Part shown: one piece after another, positions 55,356 through 64,000 of the stretch
How positions within the stretch are numbered: position 1 is the first letter of the stretch
Layout of the letters: each line of letters begins with the position of its first letter
Origin: Isoetes taiwanensis
Lineage: Eukaryota; Streptophyta; Lycopodiopsida; Isoetales; Isoetaceae
Direction of reading: 5' to 3'
NCBI GenBank assembly: GCA_021234155.1
Contig: JAJEKV010000021.1
Coordinates: 17,249,563-17,313,562 of the forward strand
DNA length: 64,000 nucleotides
Notes under the pieces: generated by a model
The model's database searches: none
The model's input: only the letters and a program-made list of their open reading frames with translations
Told to the model about the DNA's origin: nothing
Translations under genes and position numbers: made by a program

Positions 55356-57640
55356 AGTACACAAAATTATACACATCTTAATGGAATCTTAGAGAATCTT
55401 AAGGATTTTTCATATAATCTAAGGGAATCTAGGAGAATATACATAGAGTCTTCGAAAATATATGCGAACCTTGGGATAATCTTTGAAATTCTAGGTGAAA
55501 TGTGTAGGCCCTAAATAATAATAAACTTGTATATAGATAGATAGATGGTTTTAACTCCAACTCGTAGTACCTAATCTAGGTGAATAGATGTATTTGCAAT
55601 TAATTAAATATCAATGCTTAATGGGAAAACCGTCTAATAATATATCGACATGGGAATAATGCAATTGTACGAGTTCAAATCTCGAGTACTCTCAAATTGG
55701 TGCACACTTGCAGTGTGACAATTTTTTAGCCAGTAAGTGAATGAGCAGAAGAGAAGGGGTTGAGAAAGAGAAATGTTCACGGCGGCCTTGGCCGCCGCGA
55801 TAAATTTCTTGTCACTTCATATATAATTCAGTTTGTTATTTTTCATTGTTTTTGTGCACCCCTAATATTTCTGCGCCGCAATCCATTTGCATGTTTACCT
55901 GCCAGGTATTTTTCGAAACAACATCCTGCTCGACGCCTGGCAACGAGCTACACTGTGTTCCGGCGATGGTGATTGCTTCTTCTAATGCTGGCAGAGCAAC
56001 TGGTGGAGTCGGTAGAAGCTACAGCCAGGACGGCCATGGCCACGAGCATCTAAGCTCCTTAAATGGAGCTCACTATTATTTGTCAATCTTGGCTATGGCA
56101 GATGCGGGCCATCTAATACCAGGAACAGAAACACTTCTACGACAGAATAATTGGCCATTACATCTAAGATTGGGGCTTTTCCAGAAAAGGGCAAAACCTC
56201 GGAAGCTCAGGTTTTCTTCCGTGGGAACAAACCCTTCCATTCTAGCTTTGAAAGAATAAGGCGGCTGCATAGTATCTTTTGGACGACCTGCCATAAAAGG
56301 GCTTTGAAGCGGATGCTCTGATGCATCAAAGAGCTTTGTGGATACACTATTTTCTAGAGCCACTGCCTGCAACAGCATCGGTTAGATTATGGAAGGCAAG
56401 GTTTAGGGCAAGGAGCGATTGAAACCTTTGGTAGTAGCCGTCTGCAAAACTCTAAAAGCCTTTGGAAAGGTTAAAGAACTTGGCACTGTGGCACACCCAA
56501 CAAAATCGGATTTTGCCCCGGGTACTATACAAGCTCGCTATTTGCCACGATCCGGGCGACCGCGAACCGCTTGCTTTTCCAGTGTAACAAATAGCTCATG
56601 TTCTTTAGTTCCTTACGATTGAATCTCGAAGCCTCGGGCCCGGCTATGTTGATAATGGCTATGGAGGAGGTTGGCGATGGTAAGCGTAGCCGTGTTAGGA
56701 TCTGCAACAACAAAATCGTTATTCTTTACGCATATATGACTAATGAACAAGTCCTTTGCAAATCGATGGATATGGTGGCGGGATGGGAGTAGTGCACGTC
56801 CCAAATTTATGAAGGATTTTGAGAATCGAGGTAAGCAATCAAGTTGCAAGTGTATTATGCAAATGTAAAATACCGTCCCAATGGATTAAGTTAAACATTC
56901 AATTCTAGACTTTCCTTTATTTAAGATCCGCTAACGCACAAGTTAAACCGCTTTTCCGGGCATGCATGGTCCCAAGTGTAAGAATAGTTCCAAGTGTTCA
57001 ATAGGTAAAAGAATACAGGAAGTGTACATATTAGGAGGTCTGATTCTTCCAGTTTGGGGTATGGTGGAAGCTGCTTTAGCAAAGCAGGTTTGTACTGGTG
57101 CTTGACATTTGGTGATTCAATGTTTTTGGGGCTATTAACTTATACGTCTTGGTCTTAGACCCGAGCAAGTCACAGAAGGATGCGTGTTGTGAGATTAGAA
57201 GCCACAGAAGAAAAACGCTGAATAGTGGGCCTTCATATTCCAAGTTCAGCAGTAGATGCTGTTCTAAGCGGTATGACTGGCAAAGTAAAGGAAATCTTAG
57301 TGAGTACTTTATTTTCGGAAGTTAATGTTGAGTTTTATTGTTGCACAGGGTTGGTTTCAGCAGGCTAAAAGTGTACGTGATAAATTTTTGTAAATTTGTA
57401 AATGGAGCGCATGTCTTTGAAAGTTCGAACGATATAAAAAAAAAAGGGAATGCATTATCCAAAATGATGTGCGTATATTAATATTCAAATTGTCCTCAGA
57501 AAAGAAATTTCTAGAGGAACAATACGGTTTTTCTTATGCTTAGATGGTCTGGAATTACTCTGCTTTACTCCAAGATCATTTCGGACTGTAGTTGTTGATC
57601 TTGTGGTATAAAGGAGCTACTGGCTAATAAATCCATATCT
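55356..57640. other. low-information region with possible unidentified exons
   Basis: Frames at 55846-56259 and about 56600-56792 (AMLIMAMEEVGDGKRSRVRI) look weakly coding but match nothing I know. A segment at 57180-57300 (IVGLHIPSSAVDAVLSGMTG) ends near a GTGAG donor-like site. I cannot assign any of them. Confidence 0.35.
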
Positions 57641-57835
57641 CTAGGGTGTATACCCTGCATAGAATGCATTTTTATTAATTCTCAATAAGATATCTCTCAT
57701 TCATGATCATACAAAGCAATTAAGACAAGAAAACCGCCAATGGAACTAGGGTGTACACCCAGCATATGATGCATTTTAACTAATTGTTAATAAAACTCTC
57801 ATTCATGAGCATACAAAACAATTAAGAAACAGTTT
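57635..57835. repeat. tandem pair of about 95-bp units with 12-bp palindromes
   Basis: CTAGGGTGTATACCC...CATTCATGATCATACAAA (57642) and CTAGGGTGTACACCC...CATTCATGAGCATACAAA (57748). Both open with perfect palindromes GGGTGTATACCC/GGGTGTACACCC that differ by compensating bases. Confidence 0.7.
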
Positions 57836-57900
57836 TCTTCAATATCTTTCTAATATAAACTAGAGGGAACAAATGCGAAACAAGCTTTTTTTTTTTTTTT

Positions 57901-58654
57901 GAGAGTAAGAGTTGATTTTTCCATTAATCAAGAAAAACAGTACATGATTCTGCTTATAGCCGCAGAATACATTTTAGCAAGGTCTATCACCAGAATTATG
58001 TAGCATAAATACAAAATGTGTTGCTCAACATATGTGATGCTAGTCAAGTTTCAAAAAGTCGTGAACTATTTCTCAAAAATAACTTATAAGGTAAAGAAGA
58101 CTTCAACAGAGAGGGAGGAATCTCGACCCCAACCAACACAGGACCTGTAACAATCAACCAAAAACTCCAGCCAGATTAAGAGATAAGATTGAGCAATTGA
58201 TGACCGAGTAGGGCCGGTAATGAGTTCAAGATGGATGAAAGAGAGAAGGTAGGCTAAAGGCATGTTGAGTCAAGTCTAGAATTGAAGTAAGCATAGAAAG
58301 GAGCAGCAGAATCAAAGGTATAAGAGTCAGTAGTTTGTTCAGCAATCTCCTCAATGCAAGAAGGATCAACCCCACTCAAACAGAGCAAGGAGCCATATAG
58401 ATCTGCCAACATTCTATGTGTGTATCTTGCTCCCTCAGTATCCTGAGAACTGATTCTCTGTCATGAAGTGATGGTACATGGAGAGAAAGTCGAACATGTT
58501 GTAAACCTGCACCACTTCCCTGCAGAATAATCTTACTAACTTGATGCTATTGCTTGCCTCTGCTTCCACCAAAGACATATTGCTAAATAACACACTGAAA
58601 TCTTGACCAATGTCTTTCTTAAGAAGGCTGTCTTCAATCTCCCCCAGACTAGTT
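57901..58654 (-). other. L1 3' region downstream of ORF2
   Basis: After the ORF2 stop, a second frame (58830-58435, ending MFDFLSMYHHFMTENQFSGY) stays open for 131 codons and overlaps the ORF2 end. It may be a former extension of ORF2. The rest is noncoding up to the poly(A). Confidence 0.5.
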
Positions 58655-61600
58655 TTACATATCTTCAAGTAAGCTAGCATCATCACGAAAAATGGAATTA
58701 GAACTAATGACACCAAGATTGAATGCAAATAAATCAAAAGACCCCCTGAAAAGACCAATTGAGTTCCATTTCCTGTTGTATTTATCTGCATATTTCCTTT
58801 TATGGGCTGATGCAGTGGACTCAACATCAAATTGAAAGTGGACCTTGATCCAAAAAGTTGAGAATTTTTTCAGACCATAAACCACTCTATTTCTAGCTTT
58901 CCATACATTCCACAGAGCAATAAACATTAGAGAGTTAGCAAAGGTACACTTATTTTGAATATAAGACAACAGATTACCTGGAATCCTATTAGGGTAAAGA
59001 TGTCCTAGATTATCAAAGAACCAAGACCAAAAGGGGTTTAGCTTGGGGCAAAAGAAAATGTGCTCAAGATTTTCTTCCCTATTGCATCCAAGATGGCAAA
59101 GAGCAGAAATATCATCATTCCTAATGGCAAGCAATTGTAAATTGGGGACACTTTTATTAGCTATCAGCCAGATAAAGAGACTGATCTTAGGGAAGCAATA
59201 GGAGTTCCAGACCTCCTTGAACAGAATTTTGCTTTCTTCCTCTGAGATAAGCCACTTAGAACTTGCCTTGGAGGGTTCATCATTTTTACTTATCAAAGAG
59301 TATATCTTGCTAACTTTGTAATAAGATTTGCCCTCCAGAGTCCAATTAGTTGCCCTTGGCACAATATTATTTACCCAGATATGAGGCAGACAAGATTTTA
59401 TGTGAAAATAAATCTTTTTATCACTTGAAGTACCATGGATAGTGTTCTTCAGATAGGTCCAAGAAATCAACTTGTTGTTTATGTATAGGTCTTGTATAAA
59501 TTTGAAGCCATAGTCAGACCACTTTTTATACACCCTCGGATGTCTCAAAGCCAGAACTTTATTTGGATGATTCTTGAGGATAGGATTCCAGAAAATTGAC
59601 ATGTGCAGGTTCAAATCCTGAGGGGGAGCATAATCAAAGGCAGCATGCACCTTATTCCAAGCATGAATAATGTTCCTCATAAGAGGGGAAGTATTAACAC
59701 CAGCATGGAGGACATTAAAGCATGAATCAGGAAGAATATGGCCAATAGAGGGGTGACCTTCAGGATGAGAGGAGAGCAGCCAGTATCTAATGAATAGAGA
59801 GGAGGAACTTGAATTGTTCAGCAAGGATTTCCAGATGTATTTACCAGCAAGAGCACAGGCTTGCAGATGAAGATTTTTGCACCCTAAGCCCCCCAGATCT
59901 TTAGGATTGGTAACAAACTTCCAACCAACCTTATGAGATCCCCTCCATAAAAATCTCCTGATTGTTTTCTCTATCTCATAGTAAACAGCCTTGGGAGCCA
60001 CAAGAGCAGAAGAAAAGTAGATGTGAGAGCTAGCAAGAACAGAATTAGCAATTAAAGTTCTGCCAGCTAGAGATAAGCCACCTTTGAAATTATTCAACTT
60101 CTTTTTGATTCTATCAATGATTGGTTGCCAAAGACCTTTCAGATTAGGATTTAGAGATAAAGGCATACCAAGAAGAGTAGACGCCTGGTTGGAATTTAGA
60201 ACCTTAATATCAGCAAAATTGGGTTGGATATTATCACCAATGATCACACATTTGGCCAGATTTAAATGAACACCAGATGCAGCAGAGAATTGTTTAATTA
60301 TATCAAGAAAAAACTCAATATTAGAGATATCAGCATCTAAGAAAGCAAAGGTGTCATCAGCATATTGGGAAAGAGTAAGAGAGTCGTCACTGTCAGGCAT
60401 TTTAAGACCCTTAAGTTCACCAAGGTCCTTGAAATGAATTATAGCCCTTGTGAGCATCTCAGCCACAATCAGAAATAGATAAGGAGCAAGAGGGCAACCT
60501 TGCCTCACACCTCGAGCAAGAGGGAAGAAATGAGTAGGGGATCCATTCAAAATGATAGCAGAGTTGGAGTAGACATTCAAGCCCTGAATTAAAAGTCTCA
60601 ACTTGGGATGAAAACCAATCTTAGACAAAGCAAGGTCAAGGAAATCCCATCTAACAGTATCAAAAGCTTTCTTGAAGTCAAGCTTAAGAAGAACACAATT
60701 TTGGTTGGAGACTCTATTCCAATGAAGACCTTCCATAGCTGTGATATAATTGTCCAGGATAAACCTGTTAGAGAGAAAAGCAGATTGATGAAGGGAGATG
60801 TTTCTCTGTAGATAATCCTTGATTCTATTAGCAATGATTTTAGCACAGATCTTGTAAGAGGTATTGGTCAGGGAGATAGGCCTCCAATCAGAGAATGTAG
60901 AAGGATTGTCAACTTTGGGAATAAGAGAAATAAAGCCAGCTGATATGGAAGGATGCAGGTAATTGACCTCCCAAAAACCTCTAACCAAAGAAACAATGTC
61001 ATGCTTGAGAATTTCCCAGAAGTGGATAAAAAACTCACAAGGAAGGCCATCAGGTCCAGGAGACTTATTCTTACCAAAAGAACTTAAAACCTTAAAAATC
61101 TCATCTTCACCAGGAATGGCCACAAAGGAACCATCCATGTCCTCAATGGGAGAGGGGATTACCTTATCCAGCAAATCTAGAAAACTCTTCTCTTTGACTG
61201 AGTCAATGAGATTAGCAGGCAGTTTGGAGAAGAGGGAGGCATAGTTATCCTGAAAAAAGGTTTTGATGAGCTTGGGATCTTCTACTAACAACCCTGTATC
61301 AGTTCTAACCTGAGTGATGGAGTTCCTTAGGAGCCTGACTTTAGCCATTTTGAAGAAAAATCTAGAACTGCCACAGTCCATATCCTTGCTGAACTTAATT
61401 TTACACTTTATAGTTGAACTCTTAGCTTCCACTTCCTCAATACTCTTCAAATAGTTTTCCAAGAGCTCTTCCCCAATCTGTAGGTTTAAATTATAAGGAT
61501 CATCCTGAAGAAGAGATCTAATATCCCTCATTTTGGAAAGCAACTGCTCCTTCTCATTGATCTTGGACAAATGCTTGCTTTTTGACCAATCTTTTATCCA

Positions 61601-62464
61601 GCTTTTGATCTTCTTAATTCTGCCATAAAATCTTTTCATGGAGTGCTGGTTTCTCTCTTCAGAAATTTGCAAATAAAATTCCTTAAAGTCTTTCACAAAG
61701 GAATCATTCTCAAGCAAAGCACAGTTAAATTTGTAGGGGACATTACCTTCTCTGGGAATTTGAGTTAACTGCTTTGTGCAAAGGAACTGGGGCTGGTGAT
61801 CTGAGATTATATTGCCTTCATCACTAGAAACAAAGCAGTTGTCCCAGAGAGAGGAGTTTGGGCTACAGACATAATACCTATCAAGGGCACAAAAAACTCT
61901 TTTGTCCCCTTTTTGTTTATTAGACCAGGTATATGAGGCAGTGGAAGAGGGAACATAGATCAAAGCATTATCAGATATAAGAGACTCCCAATTATTTCTC
62001 TCTGGAATGGACATATTAATTTTGTTGCCAAGCTTCATGTTCCAATCAGGAGTATTGTTAAAATCACCCCCAATAATCCAGTCTGAAATAGGATTATTCT
62101 GCAACCAAAGGTTAATTTCAGTCCAGAGTAATTCTCTATCTTTGGGGTTAGTGGAGGCATATACATTAATCACTCCAAAGGTCGAGTCCTGAAATTCAAA
62201 GGTAACACCTTGCCACATCTTGGAGGGGGAATTAAAGAAAGAAAGCTGTTTCAAGTTTCTCCAGATCATAATAATACCCCCACTTCTACCAGAGGCTTCA
62301 ATCCAGGTGGAAAAGGCACCAGGGAAAATCCAATCACCAAGATTGGAGATTTCGAATTTAGGAAGCTTAACTTCCTGGAGCATAATGATGACGTTAAAAT
62401 CTCTTCTTCTTCTTCTTTTGATAGGGCCCTTGATTCCCCTTACATTCCAAGAAAGAATCTTCAT
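58655..62464 (-). CDS. L1 ORF2: endonuclease, reverse transcriptase, zf-RVT
   Basis: This intact ORF has 1269 residues and starts with ATG at 62464 (MKILSWNVRGIKGP). Endonuclease (residues 1-230) has the active-site motifs SWNVRG, LQEVKL, GGDFNN and ISDHQPQF. RT (about 440-780) has FGKNKSPGPDGLPCEFF, ISLTNTSYKICAKIIANRI, LLKLDFKKAFDTVRWDFLDL, ARGVRQGCPLAPYLF and the catalytic QYADDTFAF near residue 700. The C-terminal zf-RVT (about 1080-1180) has CFPKISLFIWLIANKSVPN and CHLGCNREENLEHIFFC. The length is usual for plant L1. It nicks target DNA and copies the RNA in place. All catalytic residues I can check are present, so it could encode an active enzyme. Confidence 0.95.
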   Translation of the reverse strand: MKILSWNVRGIKGPIKRRRRRDFNVIIMLQEVKLPKFEISNLGDWIFPGAFSTWIEASGRSGGIIMIWRNLKQLSFFNSPSKMWQGVTFEFQDSTFGVINVYASTNPKDRELLWTEINLWLQNNPISDWIIGGDFNNTPDWNMKLGNKINMSIPERNNWESLISDNALIYVPSSTASYTWSNKQKGDKRVFCALDRYYVCSPNSSLWDNCFVSSDEGNIISDHQPQFLCTKQLTQIPREGNVPYKFNCALLENDSFVKDFKEFYLQISEERNQHSMKRFYGRIKKIKSWIKDWSKSKHLSKINEKEQLLSKMRDIRSLLQDDPYNLNLQIGEELLENYLKSIEEVEAKSSTIKCKIKFSKDMDCGSSRFFFKMAKVRLLRNSITQVRTDTGLLVEDPKLIKTFFQDNYASLFSKLPANLIDSVKEKSFLDLLDKVIPSPIEDMDGSFVAIPGEDEIFKVLSSFGKNKSPGPDGLPCEFFIHFWEILKHDIVSLVRGFWEVNYLHPSISAGFISLIPKVDNPSTFSDWRPISLTNTSYKICAKIIANRIKDYLQRNISLHQSAFLSNRFILDNYITAMEGLHWNRVSNQNCVLLKLDFKKAFDTVRWDFLDLALSKIGFHPKLRLLIQGLNVYSNSAIILNGSPTHFFPLARGVRQGCPLAPYLFLIVAEMLTRAIIHFKDLGELKGLKMPDSDDSLTLSQYADDTFAFLDADISNIEFFLDIIKQFSAASGVHLNLAKCVIIGDNIQPNFADIKVLNSNQASTLLGMPLSLNPNLKGLWQPIIDRIKKKLNNFKGGLSLAGRTLIANSVLASSHIYFSSALVAPKAVYYEIEKTIRRFLWRGSHKVGWKFVTNPKDLGGLGCKNLHLQACALAGKYIWKSLLNNSSSSSLFIRYWLLSSHPEGHPSIGHILPDSCFNVLHAGVNTSPLMRNIIHAWNKVHAAFDYAPPQDLNLHMSIFWNPILKNHPNKVLALRHPRVYKKWSDYGFKFIQDLYINNKLISWTYLKNTIHGTSSDKKIYFHIKSCLPHIWVNNIVPRATNWTLEGKSYYKVSKIYSLISKNDEPSKASSKWLISEEESKILFKEVWNSYCFPKISLFIWLIANKSVPNLQLLAIRNDDISALCHLGCNREENLEHIFFCPKLNPFWSWFFDNLGHLYPNRIPGNLLSYIQNKCTFANSLMFIALWNVWKARNRVVYGLKKFSTFWIKVHFQFDVESTASAHKRKYADKYNRKWNSIGLFRGSFDLFAFNLGVISSNSIFRDDASLLEDM

Positions 62465-62508
62465 AGAAAAAACCAGGGAGGATCAGAGAGAAAAAGGAAA
62501 TCAAAGGT

Positions 62509-64000
62509 TCAGTGTCTATGAAGTTTCTTTTTTCCTTTTCCCTTCTTAACCTTACTTCTAGTATTAGCAGCTGGAGTATTATGCAGATTAATGAGCTCAG
62601 CCAGGGGGGTGTCATAGTTTTTGGACTTAGCTAAATTCTTAGTCCGAGAAGAGATAGATTTGGAGATAACCTGAGGAGGAGGGCACTCAGCAAGAAACTT
62701 ATCTCCCTCCCAATTCTCTTTATCTATATCAGCATCCAAATCAACATCACTATCCTCAAAAGCTCCCCCAGGGATAAATTCAAACATTTTATTTATTGGA
62801 GGAGCATGGTCCAAATTATTGACAGGTTTAACCAAAAAACAGTCATGAGGTGAAGAAATCTGACCTGATAAAGTGGCGACCATTTCTTGACATTCCTGTA
62901 AATTGTCAGTATCTCTAAGCCTGGAGGTCTCTTCATAAATATCTTGGCCTTTGTCTTGATAAATCATGTCTCTATCTGGAGTATCTTGTACAATTTCTTC
63001 ATCCATTAAATTCCAAAGGCAAGTCTGCTGAGATTGAGAGTTGAGACCTTCTTGCAAGGAAGCTAATTGCTCAGCAATGTCATCAGCAATAGTGGAGTGT
63101 GGGGGAAGAAAAGGATCAGAGACAGGAGAAATATCAATAATGGGAGAAGGACAATTTTTGTTTGAGAGGTCATGGGAATTGCTCAAAATTACATCCATAT
63201 CTAACTCAGAGTTAAGGTTAGCTAATACCTGAAATTGGTTGGTATTACCATTTTGATTGGAGCAGTCAATTGAGTTGACATGAGGAGGACTGTCCACCTT
63301 ATCAGCTACCTTGAAGTTATTACAAACAGAGGTTGGGGCTGGAGCAGGTACAATCTCCACCAATGTGTCTCTAGGATCAATTTCATCACTGAGCAGTTGG
63401 CTACTGTTTGAACTTTTTGGCTGGAAGACCTTGCCATGTTTGCTTTTCTTGTTTAATGAACCACTCTTACCCTTTTCAGAGTTAAATGGGAGAGAGATCT
63501 CTTTTTTTCCACCAGAGGTTTTGGCTTCCAAAATAATCTTATTTAAGGTCTCATGAAGACTGCTGACCTTATCTGTTTCTTTGTCCACTGTTGCAGCCTT
63601 ATGCAACACCTTAATTTGTTGTGAAGAACCCTTTTCAGTAAGGGAGAAGACTTGATCATGTTTCTTAGCAGTAATTGTAGAGGTTGCCATGTTATCTTGA
63701 GAATCCCTCACCTTCTTCTTTCTTTGGATTCTCTTATAGCTGCCATTGACTTTAGTCCACTGGAATCTATTATCTTTCGAGATAATATCTGGAAATCCAA
63801 TATCACTGCTTTTGTTTAAGGCATCATGATGAGAAGCATGCTTCCTAGAATTTTGATCCATCTGTTGTGCACTGACTCCCATGCTGTTTTTGACCAGCGA
63901 GTTGACTTTTTGATTGACCATATTATTCTCATTGACTTCTCTGTTGTCAGTCAGCTTGGACATAGATCTGTCATTCATACCAGTAGAAGGTGATAATTCT
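62509..64000 (-). CDS. L1 ORF1 (C-terminal part, start outside window)
   Basis: The frame is open from the right window edge to a stop at 62509. The ATG at 63978 is internal, because codons upstream of it are also open, so I do not take it as the start. The visible 490 or so residues are low-complexity, Ser/Asn/Lys/Asp-rich, with RFQWTKVNGSYKRIQRKKKV and a basic end KVKKGKGKKKLHRH. Plant L1 ORF1 normally has a DUF4283-type domain and a CCHC knuckle further N-terminal, which would lie beyond the window. It would bind element RNA. The stop is 44 bases before ORF2. Confidence 0.85.
   Translation of the reverse strand, partial: ELSPSTGMNDRSMSKLTDNREVNENNMVNQKVNSLVKNSMGVSAQQMDQNSRKHASHHDALNKSSDIGFPDIISKDNRFQWTKVNGSYKRIQRKKKVRDSQDNMATSTITAKKHDQVFSLTEKGSSQQIKVLHKAATVDKETDKVSSLHETLNKIILEAKTSGGKKEISLPFNSEKGKSGSLNKKSKHGKVFQPKSSNSSQLLSDEIDPRDTLVEIVPAPAPTSVCNNFKVADKVDSPPHVNSIDCSNQNGNTNQFQVLANLNSELDMDVILSNSHDLSNKNCPSPIIDISPVSDPFLPPHSTIADDIAEQLASLQEGLNSQSQQTCLWNLMDEEIVQDTPDRDMIYQDKGQDIYEETSRLRDTDNLQECQEMVATLSGQISSPHDCFLVKPVNNLDHAPPINKMFEFIPGGAFEDSDVDLDADIDKENWEGDKFLAECPPPQVISKSISSRTKNLAKSKNYDTPLAELINLHNTPAANTRSKVKKGKGKKKLHRH

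Larger units (their letters stand above)
57886..64000 (-). mobile_element. plant L1 LINE, 5' part beyond the window
   Basis: The minus-strand element ends in poly(A) (15 T at 57886-57900 on the plus strand). Upstream of it lie a 3' UTR, an intact ORF2, a 44-base gap and ORF1, which is open to the window edge. The structure is that of an angiosperm-type L1. Both ORFs are free of internal stops, so it may be young. Confidence 0.93.

Noticed and set aside
1-64000. CRISPR array, bacterial operons, rRNA or clear tRNA genes
   Set aside because: None seen. The repeats are too long or irregular for CRISPR and all gene content is eukaryotic.

Overview
This is nuclear DNA of a land plant, probably a large-genome vascular plant; I cannot name the species. 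The grounds are a primer-binding site for plant initiator-Met tRNA, a plant chromovirus, a plant L1 with a zf-RVT domain, Helitron ends, and spliced fragments of plant genes (a VND/NST/SMB-type NAC factor, a SYT4/5-like C2 protein, an SRS2-like helicase, a C2H2 protein). There are no bacterial features. Almost everything is transposable-element derived, and I see no intact single-copy host gene.

Layout. (1) 1-1219 and 21697-22200 are the repeat-rich flanks of one insertion site. (2) 1220-21691 is a complete Ty3/gypsy chromovirus: TSD CAACC, LTRs TGTGA...TCACA/CCACA, PBS, PPT. A truncated LINE (about 1466-7280) splits its 5' LTR at the probable TATA box. Besides gag-pol it carries an intact 368-residue ORF that is recognisably a histone H3: an ARTKQT-type tail, a charged insert of about 235 residues, and a complete C-terminal histone fold. 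It also carries a second intact ORF of about 504 residues, an antisense LRR-gene fragment, and an array of GGGTTCGC palindromes. The gag-pol frame is broken in many places; pol ends in a chromodomain. An LTR mini-exon can be spliced in frame onto gag. (3) 22200-34820 holds two near-identical 5.7-kb copies of a minus-strand gene fragment, each with the same hAT element, separated by an 0.8-kb repeat. (4) 34821-50982 is a Helitron with one 5' end and three successive 3' hairpin/CTAG ends; it carries at least three sense-oriented gene fragments and a 1.3-kb polypyrimidine tract. (5) 50983-53760 is another copy of the 0.8-kb repeat, followed by NAC exons joined to an SRS2-like exon. (6) 53760-57885 is low-information DNA. 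(7) 57886-64000 is the 3' part of a plant L1 with an intact 1269-residue ORF2, running off the window.

The histone-bearing chromovirus is the main result. A single element encodes an H3-like protein and an integrase with a chromodomain, the class of module that reads methylated H3 tails. That pairing suggests self-directed chromatin marking or targeting, which is inference.

Caution: differences between duplicated copies cluster at CAG/CTG sites and are often indels. Some apparent frameshifts and stops may therefore be base-calling errors at methylated CHG sites.
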